This document shows, in pieces, positions 8,092 to 17,359 of a stretch of DNA of 33,715 nucleotides. The translations under genes and the position numbers were made by a program. Source of the stretch: Candidatus Fibrimonas termitidis (GTDB lineage: Bacteria; Fibrobacterota; Fibrobacteria; Fibrobacterales; Fibrobacteraceae). Position 1 is the first letter of the stretch. Every line of letters starts with the position of its first letter. The DNA is taken from the NCBI GenBank assembly GCA_001462245.1, contig LIUG01000040.1, forward strand, positions 8,531-42,245, given 5' to 3'. The notes below the pieces were generated by a model that was not told where the DNA came from, ran no database searches, and worked only from the letters and a program-made list of their open reading frames with translations.

Positions 8092-8107
8092 AAAATAATG
8101 TATATTA
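8092..8107 (+). promoter_or_regulatory. Motif B, copy 3
   Basis: AAAATAATGTATATTA, 17 bases before the ATG at 8125, followed by GGTAGGAGTATGGTTATGG. It is back to back with motif A of the leftward collagen-like gene. Confidence 0.8.
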
Positions 8108-8124
8108 AGGGTAGGAGTATGGTT

Positions 8125-8304
8125 ATGGCTTTTTTGGAAGAAATTATAGCGGCAGTGGCTACGGCGGCAATGCCCGCGCCTTCTTCGGATAATGATTCAG
8201 AAAAACCGCGGCGTAAAGAAAGAAATCCAATCGTCACGCTTATATTTTTAATAATGGCGCTTTTAATAGTTTTTGCCGGATTTACTTTTTTAGCATTTGT
8301 GTAA
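8125..8304 (+). CDS. Small C-tail-anchored membrane protein (motif B gene)
   Basis: A 59-residue protein: an Ala-rich N-terminus (MAFLEEIIAAVATAAMPAP), a charged middle (SDNDSEKPRRKERNP) and a C-terminal membrane segment of about 20 residues ending LAFV. The second of two in-frame ATGs (8119, 8125) is chosen because GGAG is 7 bases from it. It runs against the virion genes and overlaps the 3' end of gene 8282-8653 by 23 bases. Function unknown. Confidence 0.7.
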   Translation: MAFLEEIIAAVATAAMPAPSSDNDSEKPRRKERNPIVTLIFLIMALLIVFAGFTFLAFV

Positions 8305-8653
8305 TTTTTCTTCTAACATCATCTTTCATTAACCCGCTTGTTTGCCTTACTCCCTTCATTACGCCCATCGCAGGAAAAAATTGAGGCTCTACATGCCCTG
8401 ACTGCGGCATTTGCTCGGCTTCCTTTCTTATGGCGTCTTTTTGCAGCTCCGAGACAAACAGCTCTTCTTGCAAAGGTTTTACCGGATATTCAGCCCTTGG
8501 GTTTTCCCAATAAAGCGTTCTTGGGCTTTTATAATTGCGATTTACCGCAGTGTTGTCCCGTACGGCCTCCGGCAGCCTGCCCCACATTCCCGTATAGCCT
8601 GTGTTAGGCGTCTCTGGGAAATTCCCCCAGCCATTCAAATAATTCCCGCTCAT
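8282..8653 (-). CDS. Small protein with tandem YLNGW / GMWGRLP / DNTAV motifs
   Basis: A 123-residue soluble protein. Residues 1-13 read MSGNYLNGWGNFP; a second unit follows, GMWGRLPEAVRDNTAV. The first unit is shared with 2294-2758, the second with 12246-12659. The C-terminal half is charged and has no known motif. Its ATG overlaps the TGA of the membrane coiled-coil gene (ATGA), so the two are translationally coupled. It is the last gene of the operon that starts at 11943 (fibre, radical SAM, coiled coil, this protein). I do not recognise a family. Confidence 0.7.
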   Translation of the reverse strand: MSGNYLNGWGNFPETPNTGYTGMWGRLPEAVRDNTAVNRNYKSPRTLYWENPRAEYPVKPLQEELFVSELQKDAIRKEAEQMPQSGHVEPQFFPAMGVMKGVRQTSGLMKDDVRRKITQMLKK

Positions 8654-9075
8654 TTGTCCACCACTATTCTGTTGTTCATCCTGCTGTCTATCTTCTCAAG
8701 CTTGTCAAACAGGCGGTCTATGGCGTTCTTAAGCCCGTTTATGGAGTTCGTCAATTCCTCGTCTTTGTGCTGGGTCACTATGTTCAATTCTTTGATTTCG
8801 TTCTTGAGCTCTATCCTGTTCTCATCGACTTTCTTTTCCAGCTTGTCATACTGAATGTCCCTGTTCTTTTTCCTTATTTCCGTCTCCAAGTCCACTATCC
8901 GCTTCTTGTCGTCCGCCATAGCCGCCACCTTGGCCGTGTAGGCTTTCAGCATCTGCCGGAAAATGGGTATCAACAGCAGCTGCACAAGCACTATGGCAAT
9001 CGCCCAAAAAGGGTGGGTCGCTATCAGCTGGCCCACGAACTGGTCGTTGAACGCCGGGTTGGCTATCGGTTCCAT
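8650..9075 (-). CDS. Membrane-anchored coiled-coil protein, possible holin or spanin-like
   Basis: A 141-residue protein with one membrane segment at about residues 24-42 (PFWAIAIVLVQLLLIPIF) and then a long charged coiled coil (from about residue 55) with heptad-like spacing of Leu and Ile. This layout resembles phage Rz-type spanins and some holins, but no lysis gene is next to it, so the role is open. The product of 27617-27883 has a similar layout. It starts one base after the radical SAM stop codon and overlaps the next start, so it is tightly embedded in the fibre operon. Confidence 0.65.
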   Translation of the reverse strand: MEPIANPAFNDQFVGQLIATHPFWAIAIVLVQLLLIPIFRQMLKAYTAKVAAMADDKKRIVDLETEIRKKNRDIQYDKLEKKVDENRIELKNEIKELNIVTQHKDEELTNSINGLKNAIDRLFDKLEKIDSRMNNRIVVDK

Positions 9076-9076
9076 G

Positions 9077-9712
9077 CTATTTTATCCTCGCCGCCAAATT
9101 CCACGCCCCAAGAGCGAAAGCGCACTCAGGGCAGCACCAGTAGTTTCTCGGCTTGTAATCCCATATCGTTCCCATGTCCTCATCGCAGCAGGACATGAAC
9201 CGCACCTTGCCATCGTTCGTTATATGGAACATCCTTTTGAAAGGGTGTGTTTTCAATGGGGATTCGATATCGTTCAAAACGGGCTTGTCCATGTTATCCC
9301 TCGTTTCGTCCAAATGGTCTTTCGTCATTTCAAGCGTCAAGTCCCAAGGGAGAAGGCACTTTTTCCGCTCTTCCATGTACGCTTCATCGCTGTCGTGCCT
9401 CGCAAGCGCCACGACCATGCACGGGTAGCTCTTGCGCCACTCGTCAAGCAGCGCGCCGTTGGTTCGCAGTATGACCTTCGCCCCGCGCTCTTTGAGCCAT
9501 TCAAGCATTCCTATCAGCCCCGGGAACAGAGTAGGCTCGCCGCCTGTGAGTTCGACCACATCGCCTGCTTGCATCTCTTTTTCCAAGAACGCTATGTAGT
9601 CTGCCGCCGCAGCCTTGTCCGGATATTCCGGATTGTTGAGCCATTTCTTGACCACGCAGTATCCGCAGCTCTTGTTGCAGGCGTTCGTTATTGAGAGAAG
9701 GAAATAGTTCAT
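9077..9712 (-). CDS. Radical SAM protein in the fibre operon
   Basis: A 211-residue protein with CNKSCGYC at residues 12-19 (CX3CX2C, the ligand set for the [4Fe-4S] cluster that cleaves S-adenosylmethionine) and GGEPT at 57-61, the SAM-binding motif. The C-terminal third has five more cysteines (a CC pair, then CCPEC), which could bind an auxiliary cluster as in SPASM or twitch enzymes. At 211 residues it is short for the superfamily but has its core. Its ATG overlaps the TGA of the collagen-like fibre gene (ATGA), so it is made together with that fibre. Peptide modification or 7-carboxy-7-deazaguanine-type synthesis are alternatives; no QueD/QueC partner is nearby. The substrate is unknown. 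Confidence 0.85.
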   Translation of the reverse strand: MNYFLLSITNACNKSCGYCVVKKWLNNPEYPDKAAAADYIAFLEKEMQAGDVVELTGGEPTLFPGLIGMLEWLKERGAKVILRTNGALLDEWRKSYPCMVVALARHDSDEAYMEERKKCLLPWDLTLEMTKDHLDETRDNMDKPVLNDIESPLKTHPFKRMFHITNDGKVRFMSCCDEDMGTIWDYKPRNYWCCPECAFALGAWNLAARIK

Positions 9713-11943
9713 GATAGAATCCCGTCGGCAATTATTGAGATTGATATTCCCGATGGAATGGCATCAGTGCAGGTTAAAGCGGAAGTCGAGATGGAGCAGC
9801 GATAAACATTGCCATTGCTTCCTATAAGAGAGCAATTAACGGTTGATGTTAATAACGCCGGAAGGTTTGAAATAGTGGCCAATGTGGCTCCCGCCGCCAG
9901 AGCCGCGGTTATAGAACCCCCAACTCTCAAGCTGAACATCTTCAAAGCGGTGTTGTATCTGTAATAACCGACCGAGCCTTGCGTTCCAGTCCATGACCTT
10001 GTGAATGTGAACGCTGTCCAAGTCCCCACGCCCGTGGCAATGCTTGCGAGGCTGTTTTGCCCCGTCCCGCCGCCGCTAATCGGAATAACGCTATTGCTGT
10101 TATGGTAATAGCTCCAAGCATGCGTTTGAGCGAAGTTAGAGGTTGTGCCTGACCTTGACAGGGGATAGGTGACAATTCCGTAGCACGTGCTGAATGCTAC
10201 CAAGGTGCCTTCGGTTTTGTTGGAATTAAGAAATGCGGTGTAGCCGCCTTTAACCCCTGACATTGACGGAATGGATGCGTAGTAAGTGCCAGAGAGCGTG
10301 TTTCCCAGAAATTCCACATATCCGGGGTCAAACGTGCCGTTGGCCTTGACTACCCTCATTTGGTCGCCGTTGAAGTTTATTCCGGGGCCTGCCGGGCCTG
10401 TTGGCCCCGCCGGGCCGGTCGCTCCGGTCGCTCCGGTCGCTCCGGTCGAACCGGTTGCCCCGGTCGCTCCCCGTATGCTCGCGACGGTTGACACGGTAAC
10501 CGAGCTTTGGCTTGAAACAGCCGTCACCCTGCCGTAGTAGCCCAAAGAGCTTGCGTTTGAGCTTATGACCAAATCGCCTATTTTGACAGTCCTTCCGGTA
10601 ACCGCAACGGGCGAAACAGATGAGGCGGTGCCTCCGGATGTTGTGGAAATGGAGGTGGCGGTAGTCCAGAAGCCAAGCCCCTCCGCTCCGGTCGCTCCCG
10701 GCGAACCGGTCGCCCCCGGCGAACCGGCAGGCCCTTGCGGCCCTGCGGAACCCGCTGGGCCTGTGGATCCGGTCGAACCCGTTGGCCCTTGCGGGCCGGT
10801 CGGCCCTGCTGGCCCGGTCGCTCCCGCAGGCCCTTGCGGCCCAGTCGAGCCTGCTGCTCCGGTCGCCCCAGTAGGCCCCTGCGGCCCCTGCGCTCCCGTC
10901 GCGCCTTGAATGCCCGGCGGCCCCTGCTCTCCTTGAGGCCCCGCCGCTCCGGCAGGCCCCGTCGCTCCTGTTGGCCCCTGCAATCCCTGCTCGCCTTGAG
11001 GCCCCTGTATGTTGCCCACGTTCTGCCACTCTGACCCCTGCCAAATGATAAGGTCGCCTATGTCAATATCTTCGCCCGATGTGTTCGGGTGCTCCACATT
11101 TAAATCAGGATACGCCACCGAAACCCATGTAGCCGAGGCAAGATAGCCGTCGCCGACTGAAGGCGACGATATCGCGCTTATATCGGCGTCAGAAGCGACA
11201 TTTCCCAAAAGCGTAATGCCCACGCCATCCGCTCCGTCTTCGCCCGGCGGGCCTTGCTCGCCCTGCGGCCCCGCTGGGCCTGTGGCTCCCGTTGCCCCTG
11301 CTGGGCCTTGCGGGCCTTGCGAACCCTGAGGCCCTTGCGGCCCAGTGCTTCCTTGCGGCCCCTGAGGCCCGGTCGCTCCATCTTCGCCCGGCTCCCCCTG
11401 AATGCCTTGCGGCCCCTCCGGGCCTGTCTCGCCCTGCTCGCCCTGCGGCCCGGTCGCTCCGGTCGCTCCCTGCGGGCCGGTCGCTCCCGCAGGCCCTTGC
11501 GGCCCCGTTTCGCCCTGCGGCCCGGGTTCCCCCTGCTCGCCGTCCGCTCCCGGAGGCCCCGGAGGGCCATCCTGTCCCGGCGGCCCCTGCTCCCCCGGCG
11601 GCCCGGGTTCGCCACGCTCGCCCTGCTCCCCCTGCTCGCCCTGAGGCCCCTCCGGCCCTTCCGGCCCCGGCTCGCCCCCCTCAAGAGGGAACTCCTTCAA
11701 ATAATTCTCTATCTCGCTCTCTATCCAGCGTCTGAAGCGGTCGCCCTGCAAATATTTTATTATCTGCTCCACATTGTGGACATTCTGCCTTTCATCGACA
11801 ATTATGCCCTGCTGCAAAATCTTCCGCGAATCCTTGCTCAGTGTTCCGTCGGCGTTCACGCCAACAAAGTTCCTCATGTTCTTTGAGGCGTTCATGTAAT
11901 CTTTGGGGTTTGTTAATTTGCCCCGCTCTTGGTTTCTTGGCAT
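9709..11943 (-). CDS. Large collagen-like phage tail fibre
   Basis: A 744-residue protein. The N-terminal ~90 residues are non-repetitive and helical ([19 protein letters not shown]) and probably anchor the fibre. Several Gly-X-Y blocks follow, rich in GPQG, GEQG and GATG, separated by an insert ([11 protein letters not shown]..., about residues 250-325) closely similar to one in gene 6425-8041 and by a second, different insert (from about GFWTTATS). The C-terminal ~200 residues are Ser/Thr/Gly-rich and probably form the receptor-binding tip. No Shine-Dalgarno sequence is visible: motif A ends only 3 bases before the ATG. It heads an operon of four overlapping genes. Confidence 0.85.
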   Translation of the reverse strand: MPRNQERGKLTNPKDYMNASKNMRNFVGVNADGTLSKDSRKILQQGIIVDERQNVHNVEQIIKYLQGDRFRRWIESEIENYLKEFPLEGGEPGPEGPEGPQGEQGEQGERGEPGPPGEQGPPGQDGPPGPPGADGEQGEPGPQGETGPQGPAGATGPQGATGATGPQGEQGETGPEGPQGIQGEPGEDGATGPQGPQGSTGPQGPQGSQGPQGPAGATGATGPAGPQGEQGPPGEDGADGVGITLLGNVASDADISAISSPSVGDGYLASATWVSVAYPDLNVEHPNTSGEDIDIGDLIIWQGSEWQNVGNIQGPQGEQGLQGPTGATGPAGAAGPQGEQGPPGIQGATGAQGPQGPTGATGAAGSTGPQGPAGATGPAGPTGPQGPTGSTGSTGPAGSAGPQGPAGSPGATGSPGATGAEGLGFWTTATSISTTSGGTASSVSPVAVTGRTVKIGDLVISSNASSLGYYGRVTAVSSQSSVTVSTVASIRGATGATGSTGATGATGATGPAGPTGPAGPGINFNGDQMRVVKANGTFDPGYVEFLGNTLSGTYYASIPSMSGVKGGYTAFLNSNKTEGTLVAFSTCYGIVTYPLSRSGTTSNFAQTHAWSYYHNSNSVIPISGGGTGQNSLASIATGVGTWTAFTFTRSWTGTQGSVGYYRYNTALKMFSLRVGGSITAALAAGATLATISNLPALLTSTVNCSLIGSNGNVYRCSISTSALTCTDAIPSGISISIIADGILS

Positions 11944-11946
11944 TCA

Positions 11947-11964
11947 TTATAATAATAACAATAG
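11947..11964 (-). promoter_or_regulatory. Motif A before the large fibre gene
   Basis: CTATTGTTATTATTATAA on the minus strand, 3 bases from the ATG at 11943, with ATTATTTT 18 bases upstream. Because the start codon follows directly, a promoter here would give a leaderless message, or the element acts in translation. Confidence 0.75.
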
Positions 11965-11982
11965 CCTTGTCCGATTTGGGCA

Positions 11983-11998
11983 AAAATAATGTATATTA
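11983..11998 (+). promoter_or_regulatory. Motif B, copy 4
   Basis: AAAATAATGTATATTA, 5 bases before the ATG of the lipoprotein gene at 12004, back to back with motif A of the large fibre gene. Confidence 0.8.
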
Positions 11999-12003
11999 AT
12001 CGC

Positions 12004-12261
12004 ATGAGGCTTCTTTTTGCACTTTTGGTTTTGGCAATGCTAGGTTGCGCCGGAAATAAGCCATCCGTGGCAGAGCAAGCCTATGCGGTTGGCAGGTGCT
12101 CTGCTTTATTTGAAAAGCCTGTTAATTTTAATGAAACCAATTATACGGAAGTTCCTGAAAATGTAGAATGCGTTTGCCTCAAATCAATAACTTGCAATGC
12201 AAAAGAATATTGCGAGTTAATAGATTGTCCGGGCTATACCAACCCTTATCTTTCGCAATAA
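12004..12261 (+). CDS. Small cysteine-rich lipoprotein (motif B gene)
   Basis: An 85-residue protein with a lipoprotein signal: MRLLFALLVLAMLGC, where Cys15 would be the lipidated residue (LG before it fits the lipobox, though Met at -3 is unusual). The mature part has seven further cysteines, several close together (CVC, C..EYC, DC), which suggests disulfides on the periplasmic side. There is no clear ribosome binding site; the ATG is 5 bases after motif B. It runs against the virion genes and overlaps the 3' end of 12246-12659 by 16 bases. An envelope role such as superinfection exclusion or lysis is possible. Confidence 0.7.
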   Translation: MRLLFALLVLAMLGCAGNKPSVAEQAYAVGRCSALFEKPVNFNETNYTEVPENVECVCLKSITCNAKEYCELIDCPGYTNPYLSQ

Positions 12262-12659
12262 AGCAATTTTCCCCTTACATCATACCAGCATTTCCCCTTT
12301 TTGATATTCCCTTTGCTGTCTCGTATCACATTAAGATTTCCTTGCGGCTGCCTAGGCTGCTCCGGCGGCGTTTGCTCCGTTTGATCCGTTTCACGTGAAA
12401 CATTCTCAGGCTCATTTAAATTAAGCAGGAACGGGTTCTTCCTGTAGTCGTCAGGCGTTGCCGCTCTCTGCCCTTCCTCATCGTGTTCCAGCGGATTGTA
12501 GCCGTATCCGCCCAAAGGCTTGAACGCAGGCGAATACGCTTTCTCTTGGTCGTGCATTCTCTGCGGGAACCGGCCCCACATACCCGCATATACAGCCGTT
12601 TTATCCCGCGCGGCTTCCGTATTTGGCAGCCTGCCCCATATTCCCGTATGCTCAGCCAT
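12246..12659 (-). CDS. Small protein with tandem GIWGRLP / DKTAV / GMWGRFP motifs
   Basis: A 137-residue soluble protein. Residues 4-21 read HTGIWGRLPN...ARDKTAV, and a second unit, GMWGRFPQ, follows at about residue 24. The same units occur in 8282-8653 and in part in 2294-2758 and 17547-17873. The middle is acidic and Pro/Gln-rich (TEQTPPEQPRQP), the end basic with two cysteines. The ATG at 12659 is 7 bases after the stop of the tailspike gene; GGAG overlaps that stop codon. A longer in-frame start would lie within the tailspike gene and is less likely. Function unknown. Confidence 0.65.
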   Translation of the reverse strand: MAEHTGIWGRLPNTEAARDKTAVYAGMWGRFPQRMHDQEKAYSPAFKPLGGYGYNPLEHDEEGQRAATPDDYRKNPFLLNLNEPENVSRETDQTEQTPPEQPRQPQGNLNVIRDSKGNIKKGKCWYDVRGKLLYCER

Positions 12660-12666
12660 AGCCCGC

Positions 12667-15579
12667 CTACTCCCTGATTCTGTAAAGCATGACATCGCCG
12701 CCGCACCAAAAAACCCTGTCCGTCACCGCAAGCTGGCTTGAGCTGTTGTAGTAGGTGTGTTTCGTTCTCAGAGTGGCCATGCTGTTTGAGTAGCCTGTGA
12801 ATCTCAAGGGCAGCACAAAAACCCAGCCAATATAGTTGTTGGCTTGAAATTGGCTTCCGGTGTCTGCGTAGGCGGGAATAAATCCGAACCCGTCGCTTGA
12901 AAGAAACATCGTTTTCGGAATGCCGTTGGCGGCCCAATTGGTCGCCAAATCCAAGGGGGTTGCGTAACCAAGCAAACTGGCCACGGCGGCAGTGAAGGCG
13001 GGATTCCATAAGCCGTCAGCCGTTGAGCCTGTTGTGCCGTCATATGTTACGTCAACCCCATCAAGAACGTAATTATAAGCGGCCACCGTTCCGGCTGTTG
13101 ACCATAAGCTTTGCAAGGCTGTGAATTGAACGGCATTCGGGTTTGTTGTGAAACTGTTTGCAGGAATAACGTTCTGAAACAAACTTATAGTGATATTGTT
13201 ATACTGCAAACGGTTTTGCGGCGTTTGCGTCAACATATTTTTTATGTAAGAGCCGGCTGTCACAAAACGCCCGTCCTTTTCCCCGTACTTGAGCGGGTCG
13301 CCGTAAACGCTCACGCAAATCTGCTCTATGGCGGTGCCATCGCTGCTTTTGATGACTAGATTTTCAAGCGTGTTTAAATTAGCTCCCGCCTCCATAGGGA
13401 ATGTTCGCCCGGCAATAGGATTTAGGCCATTATACAAATAGTCGTAGTATCCGTCTATTTCAATATGCCCCTTCATGAAAGGAACGGTTTCGCTTTGGTA
13501 AGCCGAGCACAAAACCTTGAAAGCGTTGTTGTTGCTGTCCGCGTGGTTGCCGACAATCTCCACATCCTCGGCTGTCATTGGATAGGTGTAGCTTTGCCCG
13601 CCCGCGCCGCCGCTCATGCCCTGGTTCAAAAGGTTGAGAAACGTGTTTTGGCTGGCCGCCTTGTTGCCGTTGAACTTTATGCTTCTAAGAACATTCCCGC
13701 TCTCGGCGTAGAGCGACGCCACGCAGTCCGCAAATTCGCAGCCGGACACCTCGGAACCGCACCCGAATTCCAGAACGCTGCTCCAAAAGAAATTGCTGTT
13801 TCCGTTGCCTCCGGCGAATCTTTCCATTCCCTGAACGGTCGAGCGAAGCATCTTTGAGCCAAGCAGAACAAGCCGCTGCGCCCCAATCTGCACATCGCAC
13901 TCCTTCAGCGCGCACCCGCGCAGAAACGCCCTCAACATTCCATCGCCGATTTGAGGCGTCGGCCATGTCCAGTATCCCGCCTGAACAACGCAGCGGTTCA
14001 TTCCCTCGACATCGAAATAGGCGTCCGCTCCCGCCGACAAATCCAGCTTGACCGTGGCGTTCATAATCCTGCCCGCCGCCTTGACCCAAATCGCCGTATT
14101 CTGCTCTGCCGAAACCACATCCACATTTTTGGAGTCAAGAATCAGCAAATCATCCAAACCACCCGAGAGCGTAAATGTTCCGGAGCAGTTGCTTCCTATC
14201 GTGTGGCCTGTCAATCCTATCAATGGCTGCGCCACGCTGTAGAACCCGGCATTGCTGGCGTAAAAATTGCTGTTGAAAACAATGCTCTTGCTTGGCTTTA
14301 TGTAATAGCCGCATGGGTTTGCGCCATCATACTCTGAATCGGTCAAAAGCAAATTTCCCGAAATCGCCTCCACATCAAAATCGAAGCCATCGCTGTTGGC
14401 CAAATCAACATTCAAATCATTTTTCAGAACAACGGTTTTCAAGCCCGGAATGGAAGCCAAATTGTAAGCCATAACCGGAATATGGTTCGACACGGCGATT
14501 TTGCTCACCGATGAATTGGTGAAAGTTATTTTCGCCGGGTTCGCGTTTGTCAGGTAATCTATTTCAGCGTATCGGAAGCTTATCGCCTGCTGCGGGTCGT
14601 AAACTAGGTAACTGCCTATTTTGCCGTGCAGCGCGCACATTCCATCGCTGTAGGTCGTGTAGTTGCCGTTCCAGTCCCCGCCTTTGACATTGAAGTAAAG
14701 CCTGCCCTGCCCGCCGCCGGTGACGGAAAAGGCCTGCGGAACTCTTATGTCCAGCTTTGACGGGTCGGAAAGCTGAATAACTCCTATGCCGGACAGGCTG
14801 CCCGAAATAGGCCGGTCAATGACAACCTTGCCCGAAAACTCCGGCTGGCTGTTTATATTGGGAAGAATGTCAAGGTTTATGTCATACTGCCCCGGATAGT
14901 TTGCCTCCAAAAACGCGAATGGATTTTGCCCGTTCGTTATGACGCTCGCCAGATAGCTGTAGAAAAGCTCCCGCTCCCTCGCCTTCCAAACGGTGCCGGA
15001 CTGGCTCGAGTTGAATGTGATGATATTGTCGCCCGCTCCTTGGCTTGCCACCGCCCACACGATGAGGCCGCCGCTCCGGTCGCCCGCCTGCCCGCCGTTC
15101 GCAACAGGCATATCGCCCGGAATCGCTCCGGTCGCAAGGAAAAGAGGCCGCCCCACTATGTCATGATTCGCAAGCTCGCTAGCGTTTTCAACCACCTCGT
15201 AGCCCCAGAACCAGTCGCCGTCAGCCGCTTCGTCCCACGGCCCGACAGGGTCGGGAGCGGAGCCGCCGTCATGCCACGAATAAGGCTTCACATAGCCCTG
15301 CCGTATGATAGACCCTTTCGCGTCATACACCACATAGTAGGCATTGTCGTTTTCTTCAAAGAATATGGGGCTGCTGTTTATGCCCCAGCTGTCCACGGGC
15401 ACGGGGTTCGCTATCCTGCCCCCGCCCTGCGAATCCGGTTTCAAATCGGCGTACGCCCAAAGCTCGAGGCGAACCTGAGTGTCCTTGCCTGTAAAAAATT
15501 CCACCGTTCCGCCGGCGGCCTTCTCGCCCACATTTATTCTCGGCGATATGAACATCGTTATTTTTTTTTCCATTCTCAT
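12667..15579 (-). CDS. Tailspike or tail-fibre protein
   Basis: A 970-residue protein. Its first ~130 residues follow the plan of phage tail-fibre head-binding domains: a beta start (FISPRINVGEKAAGG), a stretch like ANPVPVDSWGINSSP and then AYYVVYDAKGSIIRQ, which match the usual 'A-N-P-V-V-L-D-x-x-G ... Y-x-V-x-x-x-D-x-x-G' pattern. The rest is Asn-, Gly- and Ser-rich with many short beta strands, as in a right-handed beta-helix. A polysaccharide-binding or degrading spike is likely, but I see no catalytic residues I can assign. The ATG overlaps the portal stop codon (ATGA). Confidence 0.7.
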   Translation of the reverse strand: MRMEKKITMFISPRINVGEKAAGGTVEFFTGKDTQVRLELWAYADLKPDSQGGGRIANPVPVDSWGINSSPIFFEENDNAYYVVYDAKGSIIRQGYVKPYSWHDGGSAPDPVGPWDEAADGDWFWGYEVVENASELANHDIVGRPLFLATGAIPGDMPVANGGQAGDRSGGLIVWAVASQGAGDNIITFNSSQSGTVWKARERELFYSYLASVITNGQNPFAFLEANYPGQYDINLDILPNINSQPEFSGKVVIDRPISGSLSGIGVIQLSDPSKLDIRVPQAFSVTGGGQGRLYFNVKGGDWNGNYTTYSDGMCALHGKIGSYLVYDPQQAISFRYAEIDYLTNANPAKITFTNSSVSKIAVSNHIPVMAYNLASIPGLKTVVLKNDLNVDLANSDGFDFDVEAISGNLLLTDSEYDGANPCGYYIKPSKSIVFNSNFYASNAGFYSVAQPLIGLTGHTIGSNCSGTFTLSGGLDDLLILDSKNVDVVSAEQNTAIWVKAAGRIMNATVKLDLSAGADAYFDVEGMNRCVVQAGYWTWPTPQIGDGMLRAFLRGCALKECDVQIGAQRLVLLGSKMLRSTVQGMERFAGGNGNSNFFWSSVLEFGCGSEVSGCEFADCVASLYAESGNVLRSIKFNGNKAASQNTFLNLLNQGMSGGAGGQSYTYPMTAEDVEIVGNHADSNNNAFKVLCSAYQSETVPFMKGHIEIDGYYDYLYNGLNPIAGRTFPMEAGANLNTLENLVIKSSDGTAIEQICVSVYGDPLKYGEKDGRFVTAGSYIKNMLTQTPQNRLQYNNITISLFQNVIPANSFTTNPNAVQFTALQSLWSTAGTVAAYNYVLDGVDVTYDGTTGSTADGLWNPAFTAAVASLLGYATPLDLATNWAANGIPKTMFLSSDGFGFIPAYADTGSQFQANNYIGWVFVLPLRFTGYSNSMATLRTKHTYYNSSSQLAVTDRVFWCGGDVMLYRIRE

Positions 15580-17276
15580 GCTCCCATTAATGTCTTTTGG
15601 GCCTCAAGCTGCAATTTGCCCGCTTTCACCTCGAAATCATTCATTATCTTTTCCGCTTCCTGAGCAAGCTTCACATCTTTCTGCGTTATGTCCGCTTGTA
15701 TGCGCGCGCGGTCGGCGCTCTCCTGCTTGGAAATCCTAGCCGCCTCAACCTGCAATTTGGCGTATTCAAGATTCAAATCCTCTTGCTTCATGGCCATGTC
15801 CATCTGCTTTGTCGCAAGCCTCGCCTCGCGCTCTATGCTTGCCGCCAGAACCTCGCTCTCGGCGTTTGCCCTAAGCTGCTTGTTCTCCATCTCAAGCATT
15901 TCCAGCCTGTTCTTGCTATCCTGATTCTCTGCCTTGTCTTGGCTCATGAGCTGGAGCATGGTCTGCTGCGTGTTCTCGTCGACGTCAAGCTTGGCTATCA
16001 GAACGGGAAGAATAGAATAAGCCTGCGGGTTGTTGTTGACATAGGTTGTGAGAGCTATTATCTTCTCCAAATCCTGAGCCTTCTTCGCCTTGTCGAAAAT
16101 ATCCGAGGACACCGAGCATTCCATTCCCGTGAACTCCTTTATTATGTCCGCAATAAGGTGGGAGCTGTCCAAAAGGTTCTTTATCAAATCATTGACCGCC
16201 GTGTCCTTGCTTTCGCGGCGCAGCAGAACGGCCTCCGCCGTTTCGGTGCCCTTTTCCTCGCCGCTGATGGTGCCGAGTATTCTCGTTATTATTTCCTGGT
16301 GCACGCCGAAAACCGCCATCAAATCGCCCAGATTGCTGGCTTGGTCGTTCCTCACAGGCGCGGGCAGTATGACGCCCGGGTTCAGGGCCGATGTCGCCTT
16401 GTAGGTTTTGTGGAATGTGGGGATGTCGTTCACCTTGCTGTATTTCTGGATGTCGGAGCCTATGCTCTCCTCTGCTATCCAGTAGAGATGGTTGGGAGCG
16501 GTCGCTATGCGCTCCTGTGCAAGGCTGAGCTCGAAGTCTACAGTCCGCAGAATGTCCTTGACTAGGTAATACAGCCCCCGCCAGTTCTTTTCGTAGTTTA
16601 TGAACACCTCTTTGGCGTAAATCCTCGCTATGGGTATATGTTCTATGGGCTGCGAAACAACGCTTGCCACCCGATCGTTTTCAATCTTGTATGTGGTCAC
16701 GCCTTTTTCATCGCGCTTCCAGTAGGTCACCACAGGCACCTCGTTCTTTTTCAGGTTGAGAACGGCTTCAAGCTGGACGCACAGCGGGGTGCGGCGGTAA
16801 TTCTTGGGGTCTACCTTTTTCTTGTCTATGTAAACCACCTCTTTGGCGTCTTTGCCGCTGGGGTAGTCGCAGTCATCGTAAACAACATTGAAATTGTTGA
16901 GCTTTGAAAATCTTATCCTGTCGTTTTCCTTGTAAACGAGTATGTAGCTGAGGCCGTCAATAACGCACTCCCTGAGCGAGCTTGAAAGCTGGAACTTGAG
17001 TTCCGGAAGGTCTATGTCCGCTTCCGTTTTGAAGTCGAACGGCGAATCCGTGAACTTGTAGACTATGCTGTTTATGGCGGGTTCAAGCAGGTTCACGCTC
17101 ACCCGCGCCCGGTTCTTGTTCCATACGCTGCCCCAGTTCGATACCGCGAAGCCGTTCCCGCTGGATATGTTCTTGCTCACCTTGAAGTCCTTGCTGTTCA
17201 CATCGTGCGTCTCTTTGAAACGCTCGACAAACAATTTCAGATTTTTAAGGACTTCCTGCTCTTTTTCCTTGTTCAT
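15576..17276 (-). CDS. Phage portal protein (P22-like)
   Basis: A 566-residue protein. The N-terminal ~400 residues fit portal proteins of short-tailed phages: an early region with NLLEPAINSIVYKFTDSPF, a long strand/helix core, an IPIARIYAKE stretch before the helical part and a late GVHQEIITRILG / ETAEAVLLRRES segment. The portal is the dodecameric ring through which DNA is packaged. The last ~115 residues form a long charged coiled coil (MLEMENKQLRANAES onward), longer than I would expect. The ATG at 17276 has CGGAGAG upstream, then motif A. It lies downstream of the terminase fragment, as in many phages, but no scaffold or capsid gene follows. Confidence 0.7.
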   Translation of the reverse strand: MNKEKEQEVLKNLKLFVERFKETHDVNSKDFKVSKNISSGNGFAVSNWGSVWNKNRARVSVNLLEPAINSIVYKFTDSPFDFKTEADIDLPELKFQLSSSLRECVIDGLSYILVYKENDRIRFSKLNNFNVVYDDCDYPSGKDAKEVVYIDKKKVDPKNYRRTPLCVQLEAVLNLKKNEVPVVTYWKRDEKGVTTYKIENDRVASVVSQPIEHIPIARIYAKEVFINYEKNWRGLYYLVKDILRTVDFELSLAQERIATAPNHLYWIAEESIGSDIQKYSKVNDIPTFHKTYKATSALNPGVILPAPVRNDQASNLGDLMAVFGVHQEIITRILGTISGEEKGTETAEAVLLRRESKDTAVNDLIKNLLDSSHLIADIIKEFTGMECSVSSDIFDKAKKAQDLEKIIALTTYVNNNPQAYSILPVLIAKLDVDENTQQTMLQLMSQDKAENQDSKNRLEMLEMENKQLRANAESEVLAASIEREARLATKQMDMAMKQEDLNLEYAKLQVEAARISKQESADRARIQADITQKDVKLAQEAEKIMNDFEVKAGKLQLEAQKTLMGA

Positions 17277-17289
17277 GCTATGCTCTCCG

Positions 17290-17307
17290 TTATAATAATA
17301 ACAATAG
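17290..17307 (-). promoter_or_regulatory. Motif A before the portal gene
   Basis: CTATTGTTATTATTATAA on the minus strand, followed by CGGAGAG and the ATG at 17276; ATTATTTT is 17 bases upstream. Drives the portal-tailspike-small protein operon. Confidence 0.75.
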
Positions 17308-17324
17308 AGCCGCCGTTTGCTCAA

Positions 17325-17340
17325 AAAATAATGTATATTA
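17325..17340 (+). promoter_or_regulatory. Motif B, copy 5
   Basis: AAAATAATGTATATTA, 19 bases before the ATG at 17360, back to back with motif A of the portal operon. Confidence 0.8.
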
Positions 17341-17359
17341 TTGGTAAAGGAGTATGGAT

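Noticed and set aside
6425-15579. A diversity-generating retroelement acting on the fibres or tailspike.
   Set aside because: No reverse transcriptase, and no adenine-biased template/variable repeat pair seen.
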